Shown here: positions 56,816 to 64,000 of the stretch, one piece after another
Numbering within the stretch: the stretch's first letter is position 1
Layout: each line of letters starts with the position of its first letter
Assembly (NCBI RefSeq): GCF_965118125.1
Contig: NZ_OZ221287.1
Span: 2,356,001 to 2,420,000, forward strand
From: Pararobbsia alpina_A
Lineage (GTDB): Bacteria; Pseudomonadota; Gammaproteobacteria; Burkholderiales; Burkholderiaceae
DNA length: 64,000 nt
Direction of reading: 5' to 3'
The notes under the pieces: generated by a model
Told to the model about the DNA's origin: nothing
What the model saw: only the letters and a program-made list of their open reading frames with translations
Databases searched by the model: none
Program-made: the position numbers and the translations under genes

Positions 56816-57172
56816 GCGTACCTCCTGCGGAAGCCAACCCAAAGAAAAGGGACCAGAAATCGAAGCCAGAAACCGAACCAGAAGCCGATGCAGTCAAGCG
56901 ATGCGTGCTGTCCGTTCAGGCAGCGGCACTTACCCAGTGTAGGTGTTGCGTGGTCGATGTAAACCGGACGCGTCCGATTTCACCCCGTGAGTGAACCGGA
57001 CGGAAGGCACCGGCATTTCCCGAACTGGAACGTTTGCGCGTGCGTCGTTATAGTCCGAAAACGAATGGTTTCGCCTGATGGCATCGAAATATGTGCCATT
57101 GCGGGCCGCGGCTAGCCGGCCAATCAAAATAAAAACTCGCTGCCCCGCTTGAGGCGGTGAACGGAGACAACG
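56816..57172. other. Divergent spacer (cyclase / acyl-CoA ligase)
   Basis: No gene seen; must hold promoters for both neighbours. GGAGACAACG directly before 57173 is the ribosome site of the ligase. No palindrome of note. Confidence 0.4.
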
Positions 57173-58822
57173 ATGAGCAACCAGTTCGATCACGGTCTGG
57201 AACGGCGCACGGCCAACTATGTCCCGCTGTCGCCGATCGACTTTATCGCGCGCGCCGCAGAAGTCTACGGCGACCGGCCCGCCATTGCGTACGGAGAGAC
57301 TCGTCGCACGTGGCGCGAAACGTTCGACCGTACGCGGCGTCTGGCGAGCGCACTCGAACGCGCGGGCGTGCGCCGAGGCGACACGGTCGCTGTCTTGCTG
57401 CCAAACATTCCGCAGATGGTCGAAGCGCATTTTGGTGTGCCGATGAGTGGTGCCGTACTGAACGCACTGAATACGCGGCTCGATGTCGAATCGTTGTTGT
57501 TCATGCTTCGCCACGGCGAAGCGCGTGTGTTGATCGTCGATACGGAATTCGTGGCACTCGCGGCTCGTGTGGCGGTCGAGTTACCCGACGTGCACGTGGT
57601 CAGCGTGCACGATGTTGGTGAGGTCGACACGAACGCCTTTGCATCCGCGACGGACTACGAGACATTTCTGTCGGAAGGCGACCCAGACTATGCGTACGCA
57701 TTGCCCGCGGACGAATGGGATGCGATTGCGCTGAACTACACATCCGGCACGACGGGGGACCCGAAGGGCGTCGTCTATCACCACCGCGGTGCATATCTCA
57801 ACGCGATCAGCAACGTGCTGGAATGGGATATGCCCAAGCACGCGGTCTACCTGTGGACGTTGCCGCTGTTCCACTGCAATGGATGGTGCTTCCCATGGAC
57901 CGTCGCGGCGCGCGCGGCTGTCAATGTGTGTCTGCGCAAGTTCGATGCGAAAACCGTCTTCGATCTGATACGCACCGAGGGCGTCACGCACTATTGCGGC
58001 GCGCCGATCGTGCAAAGCGCACTCGCCAATGCACCCGACGAGTGGAGAGCAGGGATCACGCACACCGTGCGCTCGATGGTCGCGGGCGCGGCCCCATCGC
58101 CCGCTGTGCTGTGCCGTATGCAAGCGATCGGCTTCGACATCACGCACGTCTATGGTTTGACTGAAGTCTATGGACCGGCATCCGTCTGCGCCCGACAAGC
58201 ATCGTGGGACGCGCTTGATGACGATGCGCGCGCCACGCTCAATGCAAGACAAGGCGTTCGCTACCACCTTCAAGCCGCAGTCGACGTCGTCGACCCCGAC
58301 ACCTCCGTCGCCGTGCCGCGCGATGGCGAGACGATCGGCGAAGTCGTTTTCCGCGGCAACATCTGCATGAAGGGCTATCTGAAGAACTCCGCCGCAACCG
58401 ATGCTGCGTTTCGCGACGGCTGGTTCCATACGGGCGATCTCGCCGTCATCACGGACGACGGTTACGTTCGGATCAAGGATCGAAGCAAGGACATCATCAT
58501 TTCGGGCGGCGAGAACATTTCGAGCATCGAAGTCGAAGATGTCATCTACCGGCATCCCGCCGTTTCGGTCGTCGCCGTCGTCGCGATGCCCGACGAGAAG
58601 TGGGGCGAAGTTCCGTGCGCGTTCGTCGAACTCAAGGAAGGCAAAGCGTGTACGCCTGAGGAGATCATCGCGCATTGCCGTCAACACCTCGCCGGCTTCA
58701 AGATTCCGAAGGCCGTACGCTTCGGCGAAGTGCCGAAAACGGCCACCGGCAAGATCCAGAAGTTCGCCCTCCGCAAAATCGCCGGATCGAAGGAAGCCAT
58801 CGATCTGATCGGGAAGGGGTGA
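57173..58822 (+). CDS. Acyl-CoA synthetase (AMP-forming), medium-chain type
   Basis: Activates carboxylic acids to CoA thioesters via acyl-adenylates. The 549-residue protein has the P-loop YTSGTTGDPKGVVYHHRG, the VYGLTEVYGP (A5) motif, GWFHTGDLAVITDDGYVRIKDRSKDIIISGGENIS in register (A7-A8), and the catalytic Lys in TATGKIQKF near the C-terminus. Closest by eye to AlkK-like and methylmercaptopropionate/medium-chain ligases. No CoA-dependent beta-oxidation genes adjoin. Confidence 0.9.
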   Translation: MSNQFDHGLERRTANYVPLSPIDFIARAAEVYGDRPAIAYGETRRTWRETFDRTRRLASALERAGVRRGDTVAVLLPNIPQMVEAHFGVPMSGAVLNALNTRLDVESLLFMLRHGEARVLIVDTEFVALAARVAVELPDVHVVSVHDVGEVDTNAFASATDYETFLSEGDPDYAYALPADEWDAIALNYTSGTTGDPKGVVYHHRGAYLNAISNVLEWDMPKHAVYLWTLPLFHCNGWCFPWTVAARAAVNVCLRKFDAKTVFDLIRTEGVTHYCGAPIVQSALANAPDEWRAGITHTVRSMVAGAAPSPAVLCRMQAIGFDITHVYGLTEVYGPASVCARQASWDALDDDARATLNARQGVRYHLQAAVDVVDPDTSVAVPRDGETIGEVVFRGNICMKGYLKNSAATDAAFRDGWFHTGDLAVITDDGYVRIKDRSKDIIISGGENISSIEVEDVIYRHPAVSVVAVVAMPDEKWGEVPCAFVELKEGKACTPEEIIAHCRQHLAGFKIPKAVRFGEVPKTATGKIQKFALRKIAGSKEAIDLIGKG

Positions 58823-59023
58823 GTCCGTGAAGCAGTGAGTCACATATCGAGACGCGCACGAAGCGGGATCCCGTGACGGCCCAGCCGATGAGCGGATTTT
58901 TCCTATGTCGAAATCGGCGTACGCCGACTCGCGCAGCGCACGCGTGCGCACTAGATTAGGCAGCCTCACTCGGGGTCAAATATGACTGAATCGACGCGGC
59001 GTCGCTTGAAATGGGAAAGTGAT

Positions 59024-59197
59024 ATGGATATCCGTCCACTGCAAACCAACGCTGACTATGAAGCAGCGCTTGCACGAGTGTCGGCGCTTGTAGATCTCGA
59101 TCCCGCGCCGGCAAGTCCAGATGGGAATGAACTAGACGTGCTGTCATTACTTGTCGAGCGGTACGAGGCGGAGCATTTCCCGATGGGAACGCCCTGA
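59024..59197 (+). pseudogene. Truncated HigA-like antitoxin remnant
   Basis: The 57-residue frame reads MDIRPLQTNADYEAALARVSAL and LDVLSLLVERYEAEHFP, the N-terminal domain of HigA-type XRE antitoxins, which normally continue with a P-D-P-I-E-A-I linker and a helix-turn-helix. Here a stop follows HFPMGTP. In another frame PEPIDV follows and then stops, so a one-base shift near 59193 may have occurred. The DNA-binding domain and a HigB toxin are missing. An in-frame upstream ATG exists at 58982. Confidence 0.65.
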
Positions 59198-59240
59198 ACC
59201 GATCGACGTTTGACGTGCGTGACCTCGGCCCGTATTATCG

Positions 59241-59276
59241 TTCCATTGGATAGATATGTGTTCTAGCAGATAGAAC
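59241..59276. promoter_or_regulatory. Inverted repeats upstream of iclR-type gene
   Basis: GTTCTA-GCAGA-TAGAAC (59260-59276) is a perfect 6-5-6 inverted repeat ending 14 bases before the regulator start, and TCCATTGGA (59242-59250) is a second short palindrome. Together they suit an autoregulatory IclR-family site. Confidence 0.5.
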
Positions 59277-59290
59277 GAAGGACGGAAGAA

Positions 59291-60064
59291 ATGGCCCGAG
59301 ACAGTCAAACCGTGCGTACGCCGCTGGGCGTCACGGCCAGTGGTATCGATGTGCTGGACCGCGCAGCGTCGATCCTTTTTGCGTTTCGTCGCACCGACGA
59401 GCCGCTCACGCTTGCGCAGTTGTCGGAGCGCACTGGTCTCTACAAGAGCACGCTCTCTCGCCTCGCGCAGGCGCTTTGCCATCACAACCTCCTGATCCGG
59501 CTGAACGACGGTCGGTACTGGATCGGCTCAGCAGCCATCCATTTGTGCGGCATCTACGAAGCCGGCCTCGACCTGCGCGACATCCTCGTGCCTGCCATGA
59601 AGCAGCTGAGCACGGAGTGCGGCGAGGCCGCCTCGTTTCACGTGCGCGAAGGCGATCATCGCGTCTGCCTGTACCGCGTCGCTTCACACCATTCGATTCG
59701 CGCCGAGGTGCATCCCGGCGACGTGCAACCGCTCGGGCTCGGCGCGGGCGGACGGGTATTGCTCGCGTTTTCGGGCGAAGAGGGTGCGCCGTACGACGAG
59801 ATCCGTCGCACGTATGTGTACCTGTCCGTCGGCGAGCGTGATGCTGAAACGACCGGGATATCCGCGCCCGTCTTCAAGATCGGCCAGGAACTCGTCGGCT
59901 CGCTCGGCATCGTCGCACCTGCGACCCGTATGGGCGTCGAGCAGATGCATCGTTATCGGCCGCGACTCCTGCAAGTTGCGGCGCAATTGACGACAACGCT
60001 TGGCGGCAACGGTGCGCCGTTGCTTGCAGCCGCTGCGATGGGGCAGGGCGTTTCCACTGAATGA
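59291..60064 (+). CDS. IclR family transcriptional regulator
   Basis: The 257-residue protein has the winged helix (VLDRAASILFAFRRTDEPLTLAQLSERTGLYKSTLSRLAQALCHH in register, about 20-64) and the IclR effector domain (FHVREGDHRVCLYRV, GAGGRVLLAFSGEEG, GSLGIVAPATRM). It stands 121 bases upstream of the MFS-ligJ-ligK genes, in the same direction, and probably controls them in response to an aromatic or its breakdown product. RBS: AAGGACGGAAGAA. Confidence 0.92.
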   Translation: MARDSQTVRTPLGVTASGIDVLDRAASILFAFRRTDEPLTLAQLSERTGLYKSTLSRLAQALCHHNLLIRLNDGRYWIGSAAIHLCGIYEAGLDLRDILVPAMKQLSTECGEAASFHVREGDHRVCLYRVASHHSIRAEVHPGDVQPLGLGAGGRVLLAFSGEEGAPYDEIRRTYVYLSVGERDAETTGISAPVFKIGQELVGSLGIVAPATRMGVEQMHRYRPRLLQVAAQLTTTLGGNGAPLLAAAAMGQGVSTE

Positions 60065-60185
60065 GGTAGCGGTGTGGTTCGCCGCATCCACGACTGGCGA
60101 CGCGTGAGGCGCAAGCCAGAAATCAACCAATCACACACCGCATCCGACAAAGCGATTTCAAAGTTTTTTAGCCGGGGGAGACACG

Positions 60186-61505
60186 ATGTTGAAGTGGTAC
60201 ACGGAGCTGACGAAGTCCGAAAAGCGCACCTATTGGGCGTGCTTCAGCGGATGGGGGCTCGACGCAATGGATACGCAGATGTACGCGCTCGCGATACCCA
60301 CGCTGATTGCCCTGTGGGGCATGACGCGCGGGCAAGCAGGCATACTGGGCACCACCGTTTTGATCATGGCGTCGATCGGCGGCTGGATCGCGGGCATTCT
60401 CGCTGACCGATATGGTCGCGTGCGCGTGCTGCAGATCACGATCCTGTGGTTTTCTGCATTCACGCTGCTGTCGGCATTCACGAATTCGTTCTGGCAGTTG
60501 ATGATCACACGCGGCCTGCAAGGGCTGGGGTTTGGCGGCGAATGGGCCGTCGGCGCGGTGCTGATCAGCGAGACAATCCGACCGCAAGTGCGCGGTCGTG
60601 CAGTCGGTTCGCTTCAGGCCGGTTGGGCCGTGGGTTACGGCATTGCCGTGCTGTTGTCGACGCTGCTTTTCAACACGCTCGAACCCGCGCTCGCATGGCG
60701 CGTACTGTTTGCCATCGGCCTGTTGCCGACGCTGCTGGTGTTGTGGATTCGTCGTTATATCGAAGAAGCTCCGGTGTTCGAGCAAAGCCGCCGCGAGCGT
60801 GAAGCCGACAAGCCGAGCATCTGGGCCGTGTTCGGCCCCGCAACGCGGCTGACCACTTTCAAGGCGATGTTGCTGACGTTCGGCATCTACGGCGGCAACT
60901 ACGTGATGATCACGTGGCTGCCTGCGTATCTGAAGCTTGAACTCAAGCTCTCGATCACCAATATCGGCGGCTATCTCGCGATCAATATCCTCGGTTCGTT
61001 TGCCGGCGCATTTCTGAATGGCTGGATGGCCGACCGTTTCGGACGGCGCCGCACCTTCATCACCATCGCGTGCTTGCAGGCGATTGCCGTGGCCGTCTAT
61101 ACGCTCGCACCGATCACGCTGCCGATAACGCTGGTCCTTGGGTTTGTGCTCGGCACGCTTCAATCGGGCACCGCGGCAGGGACGGGCGCGTATATCGCCG
61201 AACTGTTTCCGACCCGGATCCGCGCGTCGGCACAGGGTCTCTGCGGCAATGCCGGCCGCGCAATCGGCGCGATCATGCCGACGATGGTCGGCGTGTTCAG
61301 CGCGAAAACCGGCCTCGGCGCTGCGATGGGCCTCTGTGCTTGCGCCTCGTACCTGCTGGTGGTTATCGCGGCCTTGATGCTGCCCGAGACGCGCGGGCGC
61401 GATCTCACCCAGCTTTCGGATGCGACGGACACGGCAGACGCTGCGGGCTCCGCGGCCCCCTCATCCAGCACGAACACGCGCCGCAATCCGGCGCATAGCA
61501 ATTGA
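60186..61505 (+). CDS. MFS transporter, aromatic-acid/H+ symporter-like
   Basis: The 439-residue protein starts MLKWYTELTKSEKRTYWACF after GGGGGAGACACG. Twelve helices are expected. GILADRYGRVRVL (loop 2-3), GLGFGGEWAVGAVLISE (helix 4) and NGWMADRFGRRRTF (loop 8-9) are MFS signatures, and D-A-M-D-T in helix 1 is frequent in the AAHS (PcaK/GalT-like) group. Uptake of protocatechuate, gallate or a similar acid is inferred from the neighbouring ligJ and ligK. Ends with a Ser/Thr/Asn-rich cytoplasmic tail. Confidence 0.87.
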   Translation: MLKWYTELTKSEKRTYWACFSGWGLDAMDTQMYALAIPTLIALWGMTRGQAGILGTTVLIMASIGGWIAGILADRYGRVRVLQITILWFSAFTLLSAFTNSFWQLMITRGLQGLGFGGEWAVGAVLISETIRPQVRGRAVGSLQAGWAVGYGIAVLLSTLLFNTLEPALAWRVLFAIGLLPTLLVLWIRRYIEEAPVFEQSRREREADKPSIWAVFGPATRLTTFKAMLLTFGIYGGNYVMITWLPAYLKLELKLSITNIGGYLAINILGSFAGAFLNGWMADRFGRRRTFITIACLQAIAVAVYTLAPITLPITLVLGFVLGTLQSGTAAGTGAYIAELFPTRIRASAQGLCGNAGRAIGAIMPTMVGVFSAKTGLGAAMGLCACASYLLVVIAALMLPETRGRDLTQLSDATDTADAAGSAAPSSSTNTRRNPAHSN

Positions 61506-61518
61506 CGGAGTCAGTACT

Positions 61519-62544
61519 TTGATCATCGATATCCACGGCCACTACACGACGGCGCCCAAATCGCTTGAAGCCTGGCGTAATCGTCAGATTGCCTCCCTGG
61601 GCAATCCGGCCGAAGCACCGAAAGTGTCGGAACTGAACATCAGTGACGACGAGCTGCGCGAATCGATCGAGACGAACCAGCTCCGTCTGATGAAGGAGCG
61701 TGGCCTCGATCTGACCGTGTTCAGTCCGCGTGCGAGTTTTATGGCGCATCACATCGGCGACTTCGAGACGTCGAGCACCTGGGCCGCGATTTGCAACGAG
61801 CTGTGCTATCGCGTGTCTCAGCTGTTTCCCGAGCACTTTGTGCCCGCCGCGATGCTGCCACAAAGCCCGGGTGTCGACGTGGCAACGTGCATTCCCGAAC
61901 TCGTCAAATGCGTCGAGCAATACGGCAACGTCGCGATCAACCTGAACCCGGATCCGTCCGGTGGCCATTGGACGAGCCCGCCGCTGTCGGATCGCTCCTG
62001 GTACCCGATCTACGAAAAGATGGTCGAGTACGACATCCCCGCCATGATTCACGTGAGCACGAGTTGCAACGCGTGCTTCCATACGACGGGTGCCCACTAC
62101 CTCAACGCCGATACGACGGCCTTTATGCAATGCCTGACGTCGGACCTGTTCAAGGACTTCCCGACGCTGCGCTTCGTGATTCCGCATGGAGGCGGGGCTG
62201 TGCCGTATCACTGGGGCCGTTTCCGCGGCCTCGCGCAGGAAATGAAAAAGCCGTCGATCGAAGAGAACCTGCTCAAGAACATCTTCTTCGACACCTGCGT
62301 GTATCACCAGCCCGGCATCGATTTGCTGACCCAGGTGATACCGGTCGACAACATTCTGTTCGCGAGCGAAATGATTGGCGCGGTGCGCGGTATCGATCCG
62401 AAGACGGGCCACTACTTCGACGACACCAAACGCTATGTCGAAGCCGCGTCGATCGATCCTGACCAGCGGTACAAGATTTATGAAGGCAATGCGCGGCGCG
62501 TGTATCCGCGCCTGGATGCCACTTTGCAGGCACAAGGACGTTGA
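61519..62544 (+). CDS. ligJ: 4-Oxalomesaconate hydratase (amidohydrolase family, LigJ type)
   Basis: Hydrates 4-oxalomesaconate to 4-carboxy-4-hydroxy-2-oxoadipate in the protocatechuate 4,5-cleavage and gallate pathways. The TTG start at 61519 is preceded by GGAG with eight bases spacing. The 341-residue product begins (M)IIDIHGHYTTAPKSLEAW, with zinc ligands His6 and His8, and continues with VFSPRASFMAHHIGDF, HVSTSCNACFHTTGAHYLNADTTAFMQC in register, VIPHGGGAVPYHWGRF and LFASEMIGAVRGIDP, all as in LigJ. Two bases separate its stop from the ligK start. Confidence 0.9.
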   Translation: MIIDIHGHYTTAPKSLEAWRNRQIASLGNPAEAPKVSELNISDDELRESIETNQLRLMKERGLDLTVFSPRASFMAHHIGDFETSSTWAAICNELCYRVSQLFPEHFVPAAMLPQSPGVDVATCIPELVKCVEQYGNVAINLNPDPSGGHWTSPPLSDRSWYPIYEKMVEYDIPAMIHVSTSCNACFHTTGAHYLNADTTAFMQCLTSDLFKDFPTLRFVIPHGGGAVPYHWGRFRGLAQEMKKPSIEENLLKNIFFDTCVYHQPGIDLLTQVIPVDNILFASEMIGAVRGIDPKTGHYFDDTKRYVEAASIDPDQRYKIYEGNARRVYPRLDATLQAQGR

Positions 62545-62546
62545 AC

Positions 62547-63230
62547 ATGTACGAACTCGGCGTGGTTTATCGCAACATCGTGCGCGCGGATTCGCGCGTG
62601 GCCGATGCGCTCGGCGAACTGGGCAGTGCAACCGTCCATGAAGCGATGGGACGCACGGGGCTGCTCAAGCCATATATGCGTCCGATCTACAAGGGCGCGA
62701 AGGCATCGGGCACTGCCGTGACCGTACTGCTGCATCCGGGTGACAACTGGATGATGCATGTCGCAGCGGAACAGATTCAGCCGGGCGACATCGTTGTTGC
62801 GGGCGTGACCGCAGATTGCACGGACGGATATTTCGGCGACCTGCTTGCAACAAGCTTCAAGGCACGTGGCGCGCGAGCGCTGATCATCGATGCGGGCGTG
62901 CGCGACGTGAGCGTGCTCGAGGAGATGGGTTTTCCGGTATGGAGCAAGGCGATATCGGCGAAGGGCACGATCAAGGCAACGCTCGGGTCGGTGAACATCC
63001 CGGTCATCTGCGCAGGTGCGCTTGTGTCGCCAGGTGACGTCGTCGTGGCCGATGCGGATGGTGTGGCTGTGGTGCCCGCATCGCAGGCAGTCACGACACT
63101 CGAAAAGGCCACCGCGCGCGAGGCCAACGAAACAGCTAAGCGCGAAAAGCTCGCCTCCGGCGTGCTCGGCCTCGATATGTATCAAATGCGCGAACCGTTG
63201 AGCAAGCTTGGGTTGCGGTATATCGATTGA
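62547..63230 (+). CDS. ligK: 4-Carboxy-4-hydroxy-2-oxoadipate aldolase/oxaloacetate decarboxylase
   Basis: Splits CHA to pyruvate and oxaloacetate, the last step of the pathway. The 227-residue protein starts MYELGVVYRNIVRA after AAGGACG. It has the HMG/CHA aldolase (RraA-like) fold: STVHEAMGR-type (ATVHEAMGRTGLL), GDNWMMHVAAEQIQPGDIVV in register, DGYFGDLLATSFKARG and the DAGVRD motif (118-123) with the Arg-Asp pair, and ADADGVAVVP. ProA, LigK and GalC are of this group. Almost certainly co-transcribed with ligJ. Confidence 0.92.
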   Translation: MYELGVVYRNIVRADSRVADALGELGSATVHEAMGRTGLLKPYMRPIYKGAKASGTAVTVLLHPGDNWMMHVAAEQIQPGDIVVAGVTADCTDGYFGDLLATSFKARGARALIIDAGVRDVSVLEEMGFPVWSKAISAKGTIKATLGSVNIPVICAGALVSPGDVVVADADGVAVVPASQAVTTLEKATAREANETAKREKLASGVLGLDMYQMREPLSKLGLRYID

Positions 63231-63284
63231 GGCCGGACGGGAAGGGTCGATAGGAGTACGGTCCGCTTCTCGTCCAGCGATTGA

Positions 63285-63422
63285 CTACTTGCCGATAAGA
63301 ATCGTCAGCGTCATTGCGGCGATGACGCCCAATGACACGTAAACAGCCCATTTGAGGGCAACTGCACGTGCTCGTTGCCCGCTATTTGCCACATTGTGCG
63401 GGTTGTCTATCGAACCGTTCAT
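63285..63422 (-). CDS. Tiny single-pass membrane protein
   Basis: A 45-residue frame, ATG at 63420-63422, TAG at 63285-63287. The product starts MNGSIDNPHNVANSGQ and has one helix near the end (WAVYVSLGVIAAMTLTILIG). The polar first half and C-terminal anchor look like a real tail-anchored protein. GAATGAG upstream is a weak ribosome site. Family not recognised. Confidence 0.5.
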   Translation of the reverse strand: MNGSIDNPHNVANSGQRARAVALKWAVYVSLGVIAAMTLTILIGK

Positions 63423-63549
63423 AAACTCATTCGTCTCTTGTTCCGCGCATCGACAATGCGCATAGCGAAGTCATCGGATTTGTTAATTTAGTCTGCCTGC
63501 GTGGTTGCTGCTTGCAAAAAGCGCTCGGCAACTACCCCGCCTAAACGGT

Positions 63550-64000
63550 TCACTCCGGAATCATGTTCGGAATCTCGGCCGCTAGCGCGTCGATAGCCAC
63601 GCGCGTTTTGAGCGGCAGGTAGCGCGAAGTCGGCCAGACTGCGTGAATATCCTGCGTCGGCAAACCTTCGCGGCCTCGCACTTCGATCAGTTCGCCCGTA
63701 CGTTCGAACCGCGCCAACAGCCAGCATGGCAATTGCGCGAGGCCGAAACCGGCCACTGCGGCGCCGGCAATTGCCTGAACGTCATCGAGGCTCAGGCGCG
63801 GCACGATACGCAGTTCGTGCTTCTGCCCATCTTCGTGATGAACTTGCCACGGTGCGACCACGCCGGCTCGCGAATAGACAATAGCCTCGTGCCCATCGAT
63901 CTGCGCATCGTTACGCGGCTTGCCGTGGCGTGCAAGGTACGAGGGCGCCGCGCCGATGGTCTGATATTGCACACCAATCCTGCGTGCGCTCAACGATGAG
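63550..64000 (-). CDS. LysR family regulator, C-terminal part (cut by window edge)
   Basis: The frame stays open to the end of the window, so the start and the helix-turn-helix lie beyond 64000. The visible 150 residues are the second half of the effector domain: SARRIGVQYQTIGAAPSYLARHG, DDVQAIAGAAVAGFGLAQLPCWL and the C-terminal VWPTSRYLPLKTRVAIDALA, which match LysR proteins of the CrgA/YhaJ-like group. Confidence 0.85.
   Translation of the reverse strand, partial: SSLSARRIGVQYQTIGAAPSYLARHGKPRNDAQIDGHEAIVYSRAGVVAPWQVHHEDGQKHELRIVPRLSLDDVQAIAGAAVAGFGLAQLPCWLLARFERTGELIEVRGREGLPTQDIHAVWPTSRYLPLKTRVAIDALAAEIPNMIPE

Overview
The window looks like chromosomal DNA of a betaproteobacterium in the family Burkholderiaceae (Burkholderia, Paraburkholderia or Pandoraea type). 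This rests on the high GC content, the blocks pyrD-bpt-aat-NUDIX and ygfZ/mltG-tmk-holB-tatD, a Burkholderia-type ssuEADCBF sulfonate operon, and small families such as DUF3022, DUF1488 and Rap1a/Tai. The genus cannot be fixed from the sequence alone. There is no prophage, insertion sequence, CRISPR array or rRNA operon. Gene density is ordinary for a chromosome and most long overlapping reading frames are antisense shadows.

Layout. 0-4 kb: a reverse-strand housekeeping block (pyrD, two N-degron aminoacyl-transferases bpt and aat, a zinc-ribbon NUDIX hydrolase). 4.1-4.6 kb: two identical initiator tRNA-fMet genes with a clear promoter and terminator. 4.7-7 kb: small conserved unknown proteins. 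7.3-12.7 kb: alkanesulfonate uptake and desulfonation (ssuEADCBF). 12.7-16 kb: a FUSC-type membrane protein, a superinfection-immunity-like small membrane protein, an esterase and a GNAT enzyme. 16-21.5 kb: ygfZ, mltG, tmk, holB, GNAT and tatD, interrupted by an AT-rich palindromic spacer and a degenerate tandem-repeat spacer. 21.5-26 kb: periplasmic ankyrin protein, Rap1a/Tai-like protein, GT4 glycosyltransferase, YSC84-type lipoprotein and a two-helix membrane protein.

26.5-36 kb: orphan response regulator, LacI regulator, GAF-GGDEF protein, ethanolamine ammonia-lyase eutBC with an MFS transporter, a chemoreceptor and a ghrA-type reductase. 36-41.7 kb: a complete reverse-strand efflux operon (MarR, FUSC pump, DUF1656, HlyD adaptor, NodT-type outer-membrane lipoprotein) with a strong inverted repeat in front of marR. 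42-48.5 kb: an amylo-alpha-1,6-glucosidase-type debranching enzyme, a large GH63/MGH1-like glycosidase and a patatin phospholipase. 48.7-52.6 kb: a GntR regulator with two TGTATACA palindromes, vanillate demethylase vanAB and a HAD hydrolase. 52.7-58.8 kb: LysR/agmatinase divergent pair, a DUF5939-type adenylate cyclase and an acyl-CoA ligase. 59-64 kb: a truncated HigA-like antitoxin remnant, an IclR regulator, an MFS transporter, ligJ (4-oxalomesaconate hydratase), ligK (CHA aldolase), a tiny membrane protein and a LysR gene cut by the window edge.

Functional theme: the second half is oriented to catabolism of plant-derived aromatics (vanillate to protocatechuate by VanAB; lower 4,5-cleavage/gallate steps by LigJ and LigK), C2/N compounds (ethanolamine, agmatine), acyl-CoA activation and organosulfonates, together with efflux and chemotaxis. 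The ring-cleavage enzyme needed to link VanAB to LigJK is not in the window.
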